A DNA stretch of 43,096 nucleotides from positions 1 through 43,096 of the forward strand of contig URAM01000016.1 of the NCBI GenBank assembly GCA_900545815.1, in the 5' to 3' direction. Shown here piece after piece: positions 29,763 through 38,176 of the stretch. Position numbers and translations under genes: made by a program. This DNA is from an uncultured Eubacteriales bacterium. GTDB lineage: Bacteria; Bacillota; Clostridia; Oscillospirales; Oscillospiraceae. Within the stretch, counting starts at the first letter, position 1; each line of letters starts with the position of its first letter. The notes under the pieces are model-generated. The model worked only from the letters and a program-made list of their open reading frames with translations. It had not been told where the DNA came from and searched no databases.

Positions 29763-31100
29763 TCAGTCCTTTGCGATAGAACGCATCCAACGGTTGGATT
29801 TTTCGTACCAGAACCCCAGAGGAACGGAGACAAAGGGGGCAATCATGCAGGCCCAATACAGTCCCATGAGGCCAAAGAAATGGTTAAACGTGACGGCCAG
29901 GATGAGCCGTGCCAGGATACAGTTGCAGAAGCTGCTGAAAAAGACAAACCAGGTGTTGCCCACCCCCACAGCCAGGCCATGGTAAATCATAAAGACCGCA
30001 AAGAACAGCTGCCCCAGGATGTCAATGCGGACATTGACGGCGGCATAATATTGCGTCTCCGGATCAGGGGTGAAGATGGCCACCAGGCCGGGAGCGGTCA
30101 GCTCTACGATGACCACCAGCACCACAGTGACACTCAAGGTGATGGCGATAGCACGATGAACCACCTTGCGAATCCGGTCATAATCCTTGGCGCCGGCGCA
30201 CTGAGCCACAATGCCGCTGACGGCACTGTACATGGCGGCGCTGAACAGCTGTGCCAGCTGGGAGATCTTCATGGTGACGCTGCTGGCGGCGGAGACGTTG
30301 ACATCATAGGAATTGACCAGAGTCGTGACCACGATCCAAGCGATGCTGACCACGCTCATCTGGACAGCACAGGGCAGCCCCACCTTGAATACGCCCTTCA
30401 CCTTGTCCCTCTGCATCTTCAGTGCCTGGACGCACAAGCCGAACAGCTCCTTCTCCCGCCATAGATAGTAGACAGACAGGAGGGCGCTGACGATCTGGGC
30501 GATGACAGTAGCCCAAGCGGCACCGGCCACGCCCATGTTAAGACCGGCCATGAACACCAAGTCCAAGATGATATTCAAGATCACGCTGACCGCTACGCAG
30601 AGGAAGGGACGTTTGGAGTCCCCCACCGCTCGCAGAGCGGCACAGGCAGCGTTATAGACGGTGACAAAGAACATCCCCACGGCACAGATGCGCAAGTACT
30701 GCTGGGACTGTTCCAGCGCAGGCGCATCCATCCAGATCATGATCTGATTGGCCATCAGAAAGAGGAGGACGGAGACTCCCACCCCTATGAGTATTCCCAA
30801 GGTAAGCAGCGAGCCGGTGGTCTCCTGGCAGTCCTTTTTCTGTTTTGCGCCATAGTATTGGCCGATGAGTACGCCGCCGCCAATGGTGATACCGATGATA
30901 ACTTGGGTGAGCAGGTTGATGACGGTGGAGCTGTTGCCAATGGCAGACTGGGCATAAGAGGAGCCGCCATAGTGACCGGCAATGATCATATCAGCAATGT
31001 TATAGGTCGCTTGCAGTACATTGGAGACCACAAAGGGGCCTGCGTAGCGCAGGAGCATACTGGTGATATTGCCTTGGGTGAGGTCGTTCTGACCGGACAT
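29763..31100 (-). CDS. MATE-family efflux transporter
   Basis: A 445-residue, 12-helix cation-coupled exporter. The two homologous six-helix halves are visible (first half from NITSMLLRYAGPFVVSNVLQATYNIADMIIAG, second from FKVGLPCAVQMSVVSIAW). The start at 31100 (MSGQNDLTQGNITSML) follows AAGGAG. MATE proteins export drugs, dyes or metabolites; the substrate cannot be predicted. The gene is monocistronic, with a terminator for the upstream unit 47 nt before its start. No regulator is adjacent. Confidence 0.93.
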   Translation of the reverse strand: MSGQNDLTQGNITSMLLRYAGPFVVSNVLQATYNIADMIIAGHYGGSSYAQSAIGNSSTVINLLTQVIIGITIGGGVLIGQYYGAKQKKDCQETTGSLLTLGILIGVGVSVLLFLMANQIMIWMDAPALEQSQQYLRICAVGMFFVTVYNAACAALRAVGDSKRPFLCVAVSVILNIILDLVFMAGLNMGVAGAAWATVIAQIVSALLSVYYLWREKELFGLCVQALKMQRDKVKGVFKVGLPCAVQMSVVSIAWIVVTTLVNSYDVNVSAASSVTMKISQLAQLFSAAMYSAVSGIVAQCAGAKDYDRIRKVVHRAIAITLSVTVVLVVIVELTAPGLVAIFTPDPETQYYAAVNVRIDILGQLFFAVFMIYHGLAVGVGNTWFVFFSSFCNCILARLILAVTFNHFFGLMGLYWACMIAPFVSVPLGFWYEKSNRWMRSIAKD

Positions 31101-31146
31101 TGGATCCGCTCCTTTCTCTCTGAAAATACGGGACATCGCCCCTCGG

Positions 31147-31175
31147 AAAAAGCCGCGTCCAGCATGGGACGCGGC
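31147..31175 (-). terminator. terminator upstream of the MATE gene
   Basis: GCCGCGTCC / GGACGCGGC with a 6-nt loop, followed on the minus strand by TTTTT. It ends transcription of the small gene at 31387-31641 after repeat copy C. Confidence 0.8.
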
Positions 31176-31216
31176 TCATCCTGTCGGAAAACGGCAGTTC
31201 TATGGCCTCGCAACGC

Positions 31217-31383
31217 AAAGTCTCACAGAGTTCCGGCATCTTTGATGCCGGAAAAAAGTGCAATCTGAAAAAACTGGCGGCGTGTACGTCAGTTTTTTCT
31301 CTGCTCAGACTGGTAAGTTTGCGAGCGCAGCGAGTGCATACACCAGGCTGCAATCTTCGCCAAAATGCTTGCATTTTGGCGAA
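31217..31383 (+). repeat. structured intergenic element, copy C
   Basis: Hairpin 1 TTCCGGCATC/GATGCCGGAA (31231-31253), hairpin 2 AAAAAACTGGCG/CGTCAGTTTTTT (31268-31298), a CTGG/CCAG stem, and hairpin 4 TTCGCCAAAATG/CATTTTGGCGAA (31356-31383). Hairpins 1 and 4 each differ from copy A by one compensated base pair. It ends 3 bp short of the stop of the next gene. Confidence 0.8.
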
Positions 31384-31386
31384 AGC

Positions 31387-31641
31387 TTACAGTTCGTCAA
31401 TATCAATGATCGTGCCGTTCAGTTCTTCCCCACGCAGGTCAGTGCCCGCCAGGTACCAGCCGTTCTCATCCTTCTCCAAGGTGGTCTTTGCCCACCGGAA
31501 GGTGCTGGGTCGGTCGATGTCGGGCTGAATCTCGTAGGTGATGGGCTGACCGGGCTGCAGGCCGTGGCAGTGCCAGCCGAAGCTGCGCACTACATTCACC
31601 TGATCCTCGTTTGCGCTGTACCACAGGCTTCCTTTTTTCAT
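31387..31641 (-). CDS. small protein resembling DUF5348
   Basis: An 84-residue protein beginning MKKGSLWYSANEDQ. The layout G-x-L-x-Y at the start, H-x-G-L near residue 26, a central Trp, then WYLAG and a short beta-rich end is reminiscent of DUF5348 proteins, which are small and uncharacterised. A good ribosome binding site (GGAGGGAAGG) and promoter precede it. Function unknown. It is a single-gene unit whose 3' end abuts repeat copy C. Confidence 0.65.
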   Translation of the reverse strand: MKKGSLWYSANEDQVNVVRSFGWHCHGLQPGQPITYEIQPDIDRPSTFRWAKTTLEKDENGWYLAGTDLRGEELNGTIIDIDEL

Positions 31642-31728
31642 GGTTCCTTCCCTCCTGCATTCTACCGCCCTCAGTCCTCTACGGGCGGCGGGCAGTGGAT
31701 GTTCGCATTAAAATCATTCGATACTCCA

Positions 31729-31757
31729 ATTATATGGGAAGGAGGAGAGGGGCTCAA
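31729..31757 (-). promoter_or_regulatory. promoter of the small protein gene
   Basis: TTGAGC (complement of 31752-31757), 17-nt spacer, TATAAT (complement of 31729-31734). Confidence 0.68.
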
Positions 31758-31867
31758 TAGTCACTTTCGCTAAAAGTCCCTGCCCTGTTTCAGTCACATT
31801 GTCCAATTTTCAGAGAGATTTACCGTTTTTTTCGTTTTTCTGCCGAGGATTGCAAGGGAATCCCCGT

Positions 31868-33034
31868 TCATCTGGCCGGAATCTTCTTCCGGATGTCCTC
31901 CAAACGGTTCAGCGCAGCGTTCAATGTCTCATCTTTTTTTGCAAAATGCAGCCGGATGAGGTGGTTCACCGGCTCCCGGAAAAAGCTGGAGCCAGGGACG
32001 GCGCCCACCCCCACTTCCCGTGCCAGCACTTCGCAGAATTCCAGGTCGCTGGCGTAGCCGAACTCAGAGATGTCCAACAGGACGTAGTAGGCGCCCTGGG
32101 GGTTGGTGTGGGAGATGCCGATGGCATCCAGGCCGTCCAGGAACAAATCTCTTTTGGCGGTGTACTTATCCTGGAGCCACTTGTAATAGTCGTCCCCAAA
32201 CCGCAGGCCAGTGACCGCCGCCTCCTGGAGTGGGGCGGCGGCGCCTACGGTCAGGAAGTCGTGCACTTTTTTGGCCACATCAATGATATGAGGCGGGGCA
32301 ATGATGTAACCCAAGCGCCAGCCGGTGATGGAGTAGGTCTTGGAGAGGGAGCTGCAAGAGAGGGTGCGCTCCCACATACCAGGGAGGGAGGCGAAATAGA
32401 CGTGGCGGTTGGGCTCGTAGACAATGTGTTCGTACACTTCATCGGTTATAACGTAGGTGTCATATTGCTCCGCCAGGTCGGCAATGAGCTTCAGCTCGTC
32501 ATAGGTGAACACCTTGCCGCAGGGGTTGGAGGGGTTGCACAAGATCAGCGCCTTGGGGTTCTGCTGGAAGGCTGCTTCCAGCTCGTCCACGTTAAAATGG
32601 AACTCTGGCGGGTGCAGAGGCACATAGATGGGCTCCGCACCGGAGAGGATGGTGTCCGCCCCATAGTTTTCGTAGAAGGGGGAGAACACGATGACCTTAT
32701 CGCCAGGATTGGCCACGGTCATCATGGCCGCCATCATGGCCTCGGTGCTGCCGCAGGTGACCACGATCTCTCCGTTGGGGTCGATGGTGCGCCCCATGAG
32801 CTTAGACTGCTTGGCCGCCAGGGCTTCGCGGAAGTTCTGTGCGCCCCAGGTGATGGCGTACTGATGGAAGTCCTCGTGGGCTACTTCTGCCAGCCGGTCT
32901 AAGATGGCCTTAGGCGGCTCGAAGTCGGGAAAGCCCTGGGACAGGTTGATGGCGTTGTATTGGAGCGAGACTCGGGTCATCCGGCGGATGACGGAATCGG
33001 TAAAGGTCTTGGTACGTTCAGATAGCTGTTTCAT
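31868..33034 (-). CDS. class I/II aminotransferase (YbdL / kynurenine-aminotransferase-like)
   Basis: A 388-residue PLP enzyme. The motif INLSQGFPDFEPP near residue 30 is the mark of the YbdL/KAT branch, which includes the E. coli methionine aminotransferase YbdL and glutamine transaminase K. The PLP Lys lies in CSSLSKTYSITGWRLGY (about residue 233), with NPSNPCGKVF and DEVYEHIVY also present. It converts an amino acid plus a 2-oxoacid acceptor to the corresponding 2-oxoacid and amino acid, in either direction. Methionine and aromatic or branched residues are likely partners. It overlaps the GlcD-like gene by 17 bp, and the genes upstream are methionine transporter genes, so a role in Met and 2-oxo/2-hydroxy analogue metabolism is inferred. 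Confidence 0.9.
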   Translation of the reverse strand: MKQLSERTKTFTDSVIRRMTRVSLQYNAINLSQGFPDFEPPKAILDRLAEVAHEDFHQYAITWGAQNFREALAAKQSKLMGRTIDPNGEIVVTCGSTEAMMAAMMTVANPGDKVIVFSPFYENYGADTILSGAEPIYVPLHPPEFHFNVDELEAAFQQNPKALILCNPSNPCGKVFTYDELKLIADLAEQYDTYVITDEVYEHIVYEPNRHVYFASLPGMWERTLSCSSLSKTYSITGWRLGYIIAPPHIIDVAKKVHDFLTVGAAAPLQEAAVTGLRFGDDYYKWLQDKYTAKRDLFLDGLDAIGISHTNPQGAYYVLLDISEFGYASDLEFCEVLAREVGVGAVPGSSFFREPVNHLIRLHFAKKDETLNAALNRLEDIRKKIPAR

Positions 33035-34412
33035 CTTGTCCTCCTACCAGATAGGATTTTTTGTCGTTCAAAATATGGAGCGGGTCCAGGGCGTCCTTGA
33101 TCTGATTCATAGCACGCAGGTTCTCCCAGTGGGTCTCCCGCAAAAAGTAGCGGCGCTTGCTGATGCCAATGCCGTGCTCGCCGGAGGCGATGCCGCCCAG
33201 TTCATAGGCTTTGTGGTACGCCTTGTCCATGTTTGCATGGAGCTCTTTCTGCCAGGTGGCCTCGTCCCGATGGCCACGCACCACGCACAGGTGGACGTTT
33301 CCATCTCCGGCGTGGCCGAAGCTGACCATGCGCATCCCGCTGGACTGCTCCAACTGGTTGATGTAGCCGATAAACTCCGCCGTCCGGTTGATGGGCACCA
33401 CGATGTCCACTGGCTCCTGCTCGGACACCGCTTCCACCGCTTTGACCAGAGCGCCGCGCACCTTCCAAATATCCGCCGCCTGCTGAGGGTCGGTGAGGAA
33501 GATGTAATCCAAGGCGCCGCTGGAGAGAGCCAGGGCTTGGATGCGTTCTGCATTGGCGGCCACTTCCCCTTCCCTGCCGTCAAAGGTGAGCAGGATATAA
33601 GAACCCGCCTCCGGACAGGGATACCGAACGCCGGAAAAGTCCTCGCCCACTCTTACCACATTCCGTTCCATAAATTCCACTGCCGTGGGGTTGGCGTCCG
33701 CCCGCAAAATATTCAGGACGCTGCCGATGCCGGTCGTTAGGTCGGGATAGGGCACCAGGATACTCAGGCTGGTCTCTGGCTTGGGAATGACCTTCAGGAT
33801 GCACTTGGTGATGACCGCCAGGGTGCCTTCCGAGCCGATGTATAGATGTTTTAGGGACAGGCCGCTGGCGTCCTTGACGTTCTTGCCGCCTACGGTCAGC
33901 ACGGTGCCGTCCGCTGTGACCACTTCCAGCCCTCGGACGTAATCTCGGGTGACCCCATACTTCACCGCTCGCATCCCACCGGCGTTGGTGCTGATGTTGC
34001 CGCCGATGGAGGAGGCTTTCTCACCGGGGTCGGGTGGATAGAACAAATTGTGTTCCTCCACATAGGACTGCAAATCCTGTAACAGCAGACCCGGTTCCAC
34101 GGTGATCGTCATAGTCTCCGTGTCCAGCTCCAAGATGCGATTCATCTGGGACAGATCCAAGATGATGCCTCCATCCACCGGCACGGTGGAGCCAACCAGG
34201 TTGGTGCCCGCCCCTCTGGGGGTGACGGGGATGCGGTTGGCATGGGCGTACTGCAAAAGTTTGCTGACCTCCTCCGTGCTCTTGGCAAAGACCAGAGCGG
34301 ATGCCTCTCCCTTCCGTCTGCCCAGGGTGTCGCTCAAAAACTCCGGCGGGATGTGGTCAAAGACCAGGCGGCTCTCATCGGGGATGATCTCTCTCAATAC
34401 CGTTCGTTCCAT
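33018..34412 (-). CDS. FAD-linked D-2-hydroxyacid dehydrogenase (GlcD family)
   Basis: A 464-residue flavoprotein of the glycolate oxidase GlcD / D-lactate dehydrogenase family. The PCMH FAD-binding domain has VTPRGAGTNLVGSTVPVDGG and GGNISTNAGGMRAVKYGVTRDYV. The C-terminal cap domain has FGHAGDGNVHL and ASGEHGIG. These enzymes oxidise D-2-hydroxyacids to 2-oxoacids and pass electrons to quinone, Etf or another acceptor; no EtfAB gene is next to it. It overlaps the aminotransferase gene by 17 bp and lies 68 nt after metQ. In this operon it would complement the LDH-like enzyme, giving oxidation of both enantiomers of one 2-hydroxyacid. Confidence 0.92.
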   Translation of the reverse strand: MERTVLREIIPDESRLVFDHIPPEFLSDTLGRRKGEASALVFAKSTEEVSKLLQYAHANRIPVTPRGAGTNLVGSTVPVDGGIILDLSQMNRILELDTETMTITVEPGLLLQDLQSYVEEHNLFYPPDPGEKASSIGGNISTNAGGMRAVKYGVTRDYVRGLEVVTADGTVLTVGGKNVKDASGLSLKHLYIGSEGTLAVITKCILKVIPKPETSLSILVPYPDLTTGIGSVLNILRADANPTAVEFMERNVVRVGEDFSGVRYPCPEAGSYILLTFDGREGEVAANAERIQALALSSGALDYIFLTDPQQAADIWKVRGALVKAVEAVSEQEPVDIVVPINRTAEFIGYINQLEQSSGMRMVSFGHAGDGNVHLCVVRGHRDEATWQKELHANMDKAYHKAYELGGIASGEHGIGISKRRYFLRETHWENLRAMNQIKDALDPLHILNDKKSYLVGGQDETAI

Positions 34413-34436
34413 ATCTTGCCCTCCAAAAACAGGCGT

Positions 34437-34465
34437 CCCCGCTGAATCATACCAATCCAGCGGGG
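34437..34465 (-). terminator. hairpin between metQ and the GlcD-like gene
   Basis: CCCCGCTG / CAGCGGGG with a 13-nt loop on the minus strand. A TTTTT run lies 9 nt further on, so it is at most a partial terminator, or a hairpin that raises expression of the transporter part. Confidence 0.5.
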
Positions 34466-34480
34466 AGCAGCTTGCGTGTA

Positions 34481-35359
34481 TTATTTGCTTGCCAGCAGAT
34501 CCTGATCCCAGCCGACCTTGATGAAGTAGCCGCCAAAGGTGTCGTTAAAGACTTTTTCCGTGGCGTCAGACTGGAATGCCTTGATCACCTTCTGGTACAC
34601 GGCCACCTTGTCCTTGTCCTGCAAGTCCTCGGTGCGGGCAGCGATCAGGTTCCAATACTTTTCTTCGTCCAGGACGCTGTCCTTGTAGATGGCTTCCTCG
34701 GTCTTCAGGCCGAAGTCCAGGGCGTAGTTGCCGTTGACCACCGCTGCGGTCACATCGTCCAGGACAGAGGGGATGGTGTTGGCCTTCAGCTCCTTGATGG
34801 TGATCTTGGTGTTGTAGGTCTTGATGTCCTCCAGGGTGGGATTGAAGCCTGCATCCTCCTTCAGGGTGATGAGGCCGGCCGCTGCCAGAACCTTGATGGC
34901 ACGGCCGCCGTTGGTCACGTCGTCGGGGATGGCCACTACATCGCCGTCCTTGATGTCAGAGATGGCCTTGACCTTGTGGGAATAGATGTTCAGGGGGATG
35001 ATAAAGGTGTAGCCGATGGACTGGATCTTGTAGCCCTGCTGTTCCACCTCGTTATCCAGGTAGATCTGATGCTGGAAGGCGTTCAGGTCAATGTCGCCGC
35101 TGTTCAGGGCGTTGTTAGGGGTGGCGTAGTCGGAGAACTGGACGATCTCCAGGTCGATGCCCTCTGCTTTCAGGCTCTCCTGTGCCGGTTTCCACAGGTC
35201 TTCGTAGATGCTGCCCACCACGCCCAGCTTGACGGTGGTGGATTCGGCGGCGTTGCTGCTGCCTGCGCTGGAGTCACTGCTCTTGCCGCCGCAGGCAGTC
35301 AGGGACAGGGCGAAGGTGGCGGCGGACAGGGTGACTGCAATAAGTTTCTTGATATTCAT
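34481..35359 (-). CDS. metQ: methionine ABC transporter substrate-binding lipoprotein
   Basis: A 292-residue NlpA/MetQ lipoprotein: signal peptide MNIKKLIAVTLSAATFALSL, lipobox LTAC, Ser-rich linker. The MetQ core then reads VKLGVVGSIYEDLWKPAQESL, FSDYATPNNALNSGDIDLNAFQHQIYL and IPDDVTNGGRA. It binds L-methionine (and in some species D-Met or related compounds) and delivers it to MetNI. GGAG precedes the start. In this operon it is separated from metNI by the LDH-like gene, which is unusual: metQ normally follows metI. Confidence 0.94.
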   Translation of the reverse strand: MNIKKLIAVTLSAATFALSLTACGGKSSDSSAGSSNAAESTTVKLGVVGSIYEDLWKPAQESLKAEGIDLEIVQFSDYATPNNALNSGDIDLNAFQHQIYLDNEVEQQGYKIQSIGYTFIIPLNIYSHKVKAISDIKDGDVVAIPDDVTNGGRAIKVLAAAGLITLKEDAGFNPTLEDIKTYNTKITIKELKANTIPSVLDDVTAAVVNGNYALDFGLKTEEAIYKDSVLDEEKYWNLIAARTEDLQDKDKVAVYQKVIKAFQSDATEKVFNDTFGGYFIKVGWDQDLLASK

Positions 35360-35393
35360 AGGATATTTCTCCGATTTTTCTCTTATTTTTTGA

Positions 35394-36353
35394 TTACAGG
35401 GTCAATGCCAGGTTAAAGTTTTCCAGCATGGTCTTACAGGAGGCGTCGAACTCCTGCTGTTCCTCCTCGGTGAGCTTCAATTCGATGATGTCCGCCACAC
35501 CGTTCCGGTTGAGCACCGCCGGAACGCTGGCGTACACGCCGTGCTGGCCGTACTGGCCGTCCAGGTAGACGGAGACAGGCAGGACGCGGTTTTCGTCCCC
35601 GAACACCGCTCGGATGACCTCAGCGATGGATGCGCCGATGCCGAACTCGGTGGAGCCTTTGCCTCCCAAGATGATCCAGCCGCCCTTCTTGCCTTCCGCC
35701 GCCAGGGCATCCAGATCCAGCTTGCCATAAGTGTCCGGCCGCTCCTCCATGAGTTGGGACAAGGGCTTGCCTGCGATGGTGACGATGGACCAGGGCACCA
35801 TCTGGCTCTCGCCGTGCTCGCCCAGTGCGTAGGCGTACACGGATTTCTGATCCACCCCAACGGCCTGGGCGATGGCCCGTCTCAGGCGGGCGGAGTCCAG
35901 GGTGGTGCTGGTGGAGAAGACTTTTTCGGGCGGCCAATCCAGCACATGCTGGATGTAGTGAGCGATGACGTCCGCCGGATTGGAGATGCTCAGGATGATG
36001 CCGGAGAAGCCAGAGGTCTTGATCTTGGCGGTCACATCCTTCAGGACTTCAATGGTCTGGCGCAGGGTGTCCATGCGGGTCTGTCCTTTGCTCATATCCG
36101 GCAGGGGGCCTGCGGCCACGATGAGCAGCTGGGCGTCCTTGGCATCGGAGTAGTCCCCTGCCCGAACGATGGCGCCCTTGCGCAGGTAGAGGGTGGAGTC
36201 GTACAGGTCTAACGCCTGGGCTTCCGCCTTCTTCTGGTCGATGTCGATGTAGACAATCTCCTCTACCAGTCCCTGGGAGAGCAGGGCGTAGCCTGCGTGG
36301 GAACCCACATGGCCAGCGCCAACGATGATAATTTTCCGTTTCAATACTTCCAT
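35394..36353 (-). CDS. L-2-hydroxyacid dehydrogenase of the LDH/MDH family (hydroxyisocaproate-dehydrogenase-like)
   Basis: A 319-residue NAD-dependent dehydrogenase. It has the Rossmann motif IIIVGAGHVGSHAGYAL, the catalytic His in YALGEHGESQMVPWS, and the substrate-binding Arg in TTLDSARLRRAI. The specificity loop reads AAGPLPDMSKGQTRMDTL: it keeps the catalytic Arg (QTR) but has two extra residues and neither the LDH Gln nor the MDH Arg at position 102. That favours a bulky 2-oxoacid over pyruvate or oxaloacetate, as in L-hydroxyisocaproate dehydrogenases. The start at 36353 follows AAGGGAG. Being inserted between metI and metQ, it points to a 2-oxoacid derived from methionine or a similar amino acid. 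Confidence 0.88.
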   Translation of the reverse strand: MEVLKRKIIIVGAGHVGSHAGYALLSQGLVEEIVYIDIDQKKAEAQALDLYDSTLYLRKGAIVRAGDYSDAKDAQLLIVAAGPLPDMSKGQTRMDTLRQTIEVLKDVTAKIKTSGFSGIILSISNPADVIAHYIQHVLDWPPEKVFSTSTTLDSARLRRAIAQAVGVDQKSVYAYALGEHGESQMVPWSIVTIAGKPLSQLMEERPDTYGKLDLDALAAEGKKGGWIILGGKGSTEFGIGASIAEVIRAVFGDENRVLPVSVYLDGQYGQHGVYASVPAVLNRNGVADIIELKLTEEEQQEFDASCKTMLENFNLALTL

Positions 36354-36367
36354 TTGGTACTCCCTTC

Positions 36368-37048
36368 TCAGTGCTTGTTCTTCTTGACAACCAGGTTGCC
36401 GACAAGCTGGATGATGCTGACGATGATAAAGACCACGATGACGGTGACCCAAGTCACATCGGTCATGTTCCGGTCATGGCCATACTGAATGGCGAAGTTG
36501 CCCAGGCCGCCGGAACCGACCGCGCCGGCCATGGCGGTCAGACCCACCAGGCTGATGGCGGTGATGGTGGTACCCCGCGCAATGGCGGAGACGCTCTCCC
36601 GCAGGTACACTCGGAAGATGATCTCCAGCGGGCTGGAACCCATGGACAGGACGGCTTCGATGAGGCCATGGTCGATCTCGTCCAGCGCACCCTCCACCTG
36701 ACGGGAGAAGAAGGGCACGGTGCCCATGATGAGGGGGACGATGGCGCCGGGGACGTTGATGGCGGTGCCCATGATGGCACGGGAGAGGGGGATGACCCAG
36801 GTGAGCAGGATGATAAAGGGGATGGAGCGGAAGAAGTTCACGAACTTATCCAGCACCTGATAGACCACTTTTTGCTCTAGGATGCCGCCGGGCTTGGTGA
36901 CGGTGAGGACGATGCCCAGGAACAAGCCCAAGACAAAGGCGATGCCGCCCGACCAGCCCACCATGATGAGGGTATCTCCGATAGCCTGGTAAAAGTCAGG
37001 CAGTCTGTCCATCACATTGGGCATGATGCTTGTCAAAAATTCCGTCAT
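36368..37048 (-). CDS. metI: methionine ABC transporter permease
   Basis: A 226-residue inner-membrane protein with five or six membrane helices and the BPD_transp_1 signature RESVSAIARGTTITAISLVGLTAMAGAVGSGGLG. The motif FRSIPFIILLTWVIPLSR is characteristic of MetI. It pairs with MetN for methionine uptake. It overlaps metN by 4 bp and is followed after 14 nt by the LDH-like gene. Confidence 0.95.
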   Translation of the reverse strand: MTEFLTSIMPNVMDRLPDFYQAIGDTLIMVGWSGGIAFVLGLFLGIVLTVTKPGGILEQKVVYQVLDKFVNFFRSIPFIILLTWVIPLSRAIMGTAINVPGAIVPLIMGTVPFFSRQVEGALDEIDHGLIEAVLSMGSSPLEIIFRVYLRESVSAIARGTTITAISLVGLTAMAGAVGSGGLGNFAIQYGHDRNMTDVTWVTVIVVFIIVSIIQLVGNLVVKKNKH

Positions 37049-38082
37049 TGCCGAATCACCTCCACACCGACATTTTTCTCTTTCAAATATGTGAGCGCTG
37101 CGTCAATCTGCCCGCTGTCGCCGCTGAAGATGGCGACCGTTCCGCCGATGGGCGCATTCTGGACGATCTCTACATCGGCGAAGATGATATTTAAGGTAAT
37201 CCCAAACTTTTGGGTGATGAGCGAGATCAGTGGCTCCGATGGGTTCCGCTCCACATAGGACAAGCGGACAATCCGCTCGCCCGGCTTCAAGGCCACCACT
37301 GGGGAATCGTCTGCGATCAGCTCCTCGATCTTTTGCAGGTTGGAGGTGGTCTTGATGAAGTCCCTTGTGATCGGCTCCTTGGGGGTAGCGAACACGGAGA
37401 ACACCGTTCCCTCCTCCACCACCTTGCCGTGATCCATGACTGCAACTCGGTTGCAGATTTCCTTCACCACCGCCATCTCATGGGTGATGACCACGATGGT
37501 GATGCCCAAGGTCTGGTTCAGGTGGTGGAGCAGGCGCAGAATGGCTTTGGTGGTCTGAGGGTCTAAGGCCGAGGTGGCTTCATCACAGAGCAAAATCTTG
37601 GGGTCGTTGGCCAAGGCTCGTGCGATGGCCACCCGCTGTTTTTGACCGCCGGAGAGCTGGCTGGGGTAGGCGTTCTCCTTGTCGGCGATGCCCACCAGCT
37701 CCAACAGGCTGTGGACTTTTTCCCGAATCTCCTCCTTGCTCAGCCCGCTGCCCCGAAGGGGGTAGGCCACATTGCCGAAGATGGTGCGGGAGGGCATGAG
37801 GTTGAAGTGCTGAAAGATCATGCCGATCTTTTTCCGCGCCTGACGTAGTTCCTTGGCGGACATTCGGGTTAGCTCCTGCCCGTCTACCTCCACGCTGCCG
37901 GAGGTGGGGCGCTCCAACAAGTTGATACAGCGCACCAGGGTGGATTTCCCAGCCCCAGAGAACCCGATGATGCCGAAAATATCGCCATCCTGGATGGTCA
38001 GGTTTACATTGTCCACTGCGTGGACTTGCTTTGTTTTATCCGAACCAGCAAACACTTTGCTGACGTGCTGCAATACGATCAT
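37045..38082 (-). CDS. metN: methionine ABC transporter ATPase
   Basis: A 345-residue ATPase with Walker A GFSGAGKST, signature LSGGQKQR, Walker B ILLCDEATSALD and switch His in VITHEM. The C-terminal domain (about residues 265-345, VRLSYVERNPSEPLISLI onward) is the NIL domain that gives methionine feedback inhibition in MetN. Together with metI and metQ it forms a complete methionine importer. GGAG lies upstream. The promoter at 38109-38138 and a LysR-type box at 38162-38176 precede it. Confidence 0.96.
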   Translation of the reverse strand: MIVLQHVSKVFAGSDKTKQVHAVDNVNLTIQDGDIFGIIGFSGAGKSTLVRCINLLERPTSGSVEVDGQELTRMSAKELRQARKKIGMIFQHFNLMPSRTIFGNVAYPLRGSGLSKEEIREKVHSLLELVGIADKENAYPSQLSGGQKQRVAIARALANDPKILLCDEATSALDPQTTKAILRLLHHLNQTLGITIVVITHEMAVVKEICNRVAVMDHGKVVEEGTVFSVFATPKEPITRDFIKTTSNLQKIEELIADDSPVVALKPGERIVRLSYVERNPSEPLISLITQKFGITLNIIFADVEIVQNAPIGGTVAIFSGDSGQIDAALTYLKEKNVGVEVIRQ

Positions 38083-38108
38083 AGGGTCTCTCCCTCCTTC
38101 GTGGGGCT

Positions 38109-38138
38109 ATTATAGACCTAGATCTCGCCTGCTGTCCA
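38109..38138 (-). promoter_or_regulatory. promoter of the metNI operon
   Basis: TGGACA (complement of 38133-38138), 18-nt spacer, TATAAT (complement of 38109-38114). Confidence 0.72.
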
Positions 38139-38161
38139 ATATCACATGAATATAGTAGGCA

Positions 38162-38176
38162 ATAGATTCAATCTAT
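38162..38176. promoter_or_regulatory. LysR-type box of the metNI operon
   Basis: Perfect 15-bp palindrome ATAGATT-C-AATCTAT, matching the T-N11-A layout of LysR-type sites. Its centre is about 67 bp upstream of the predicted start of transcription, the position usual for LysR activation. The adjacent LysR gene is the obvious candidate regulator. Confidence 0.72.
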
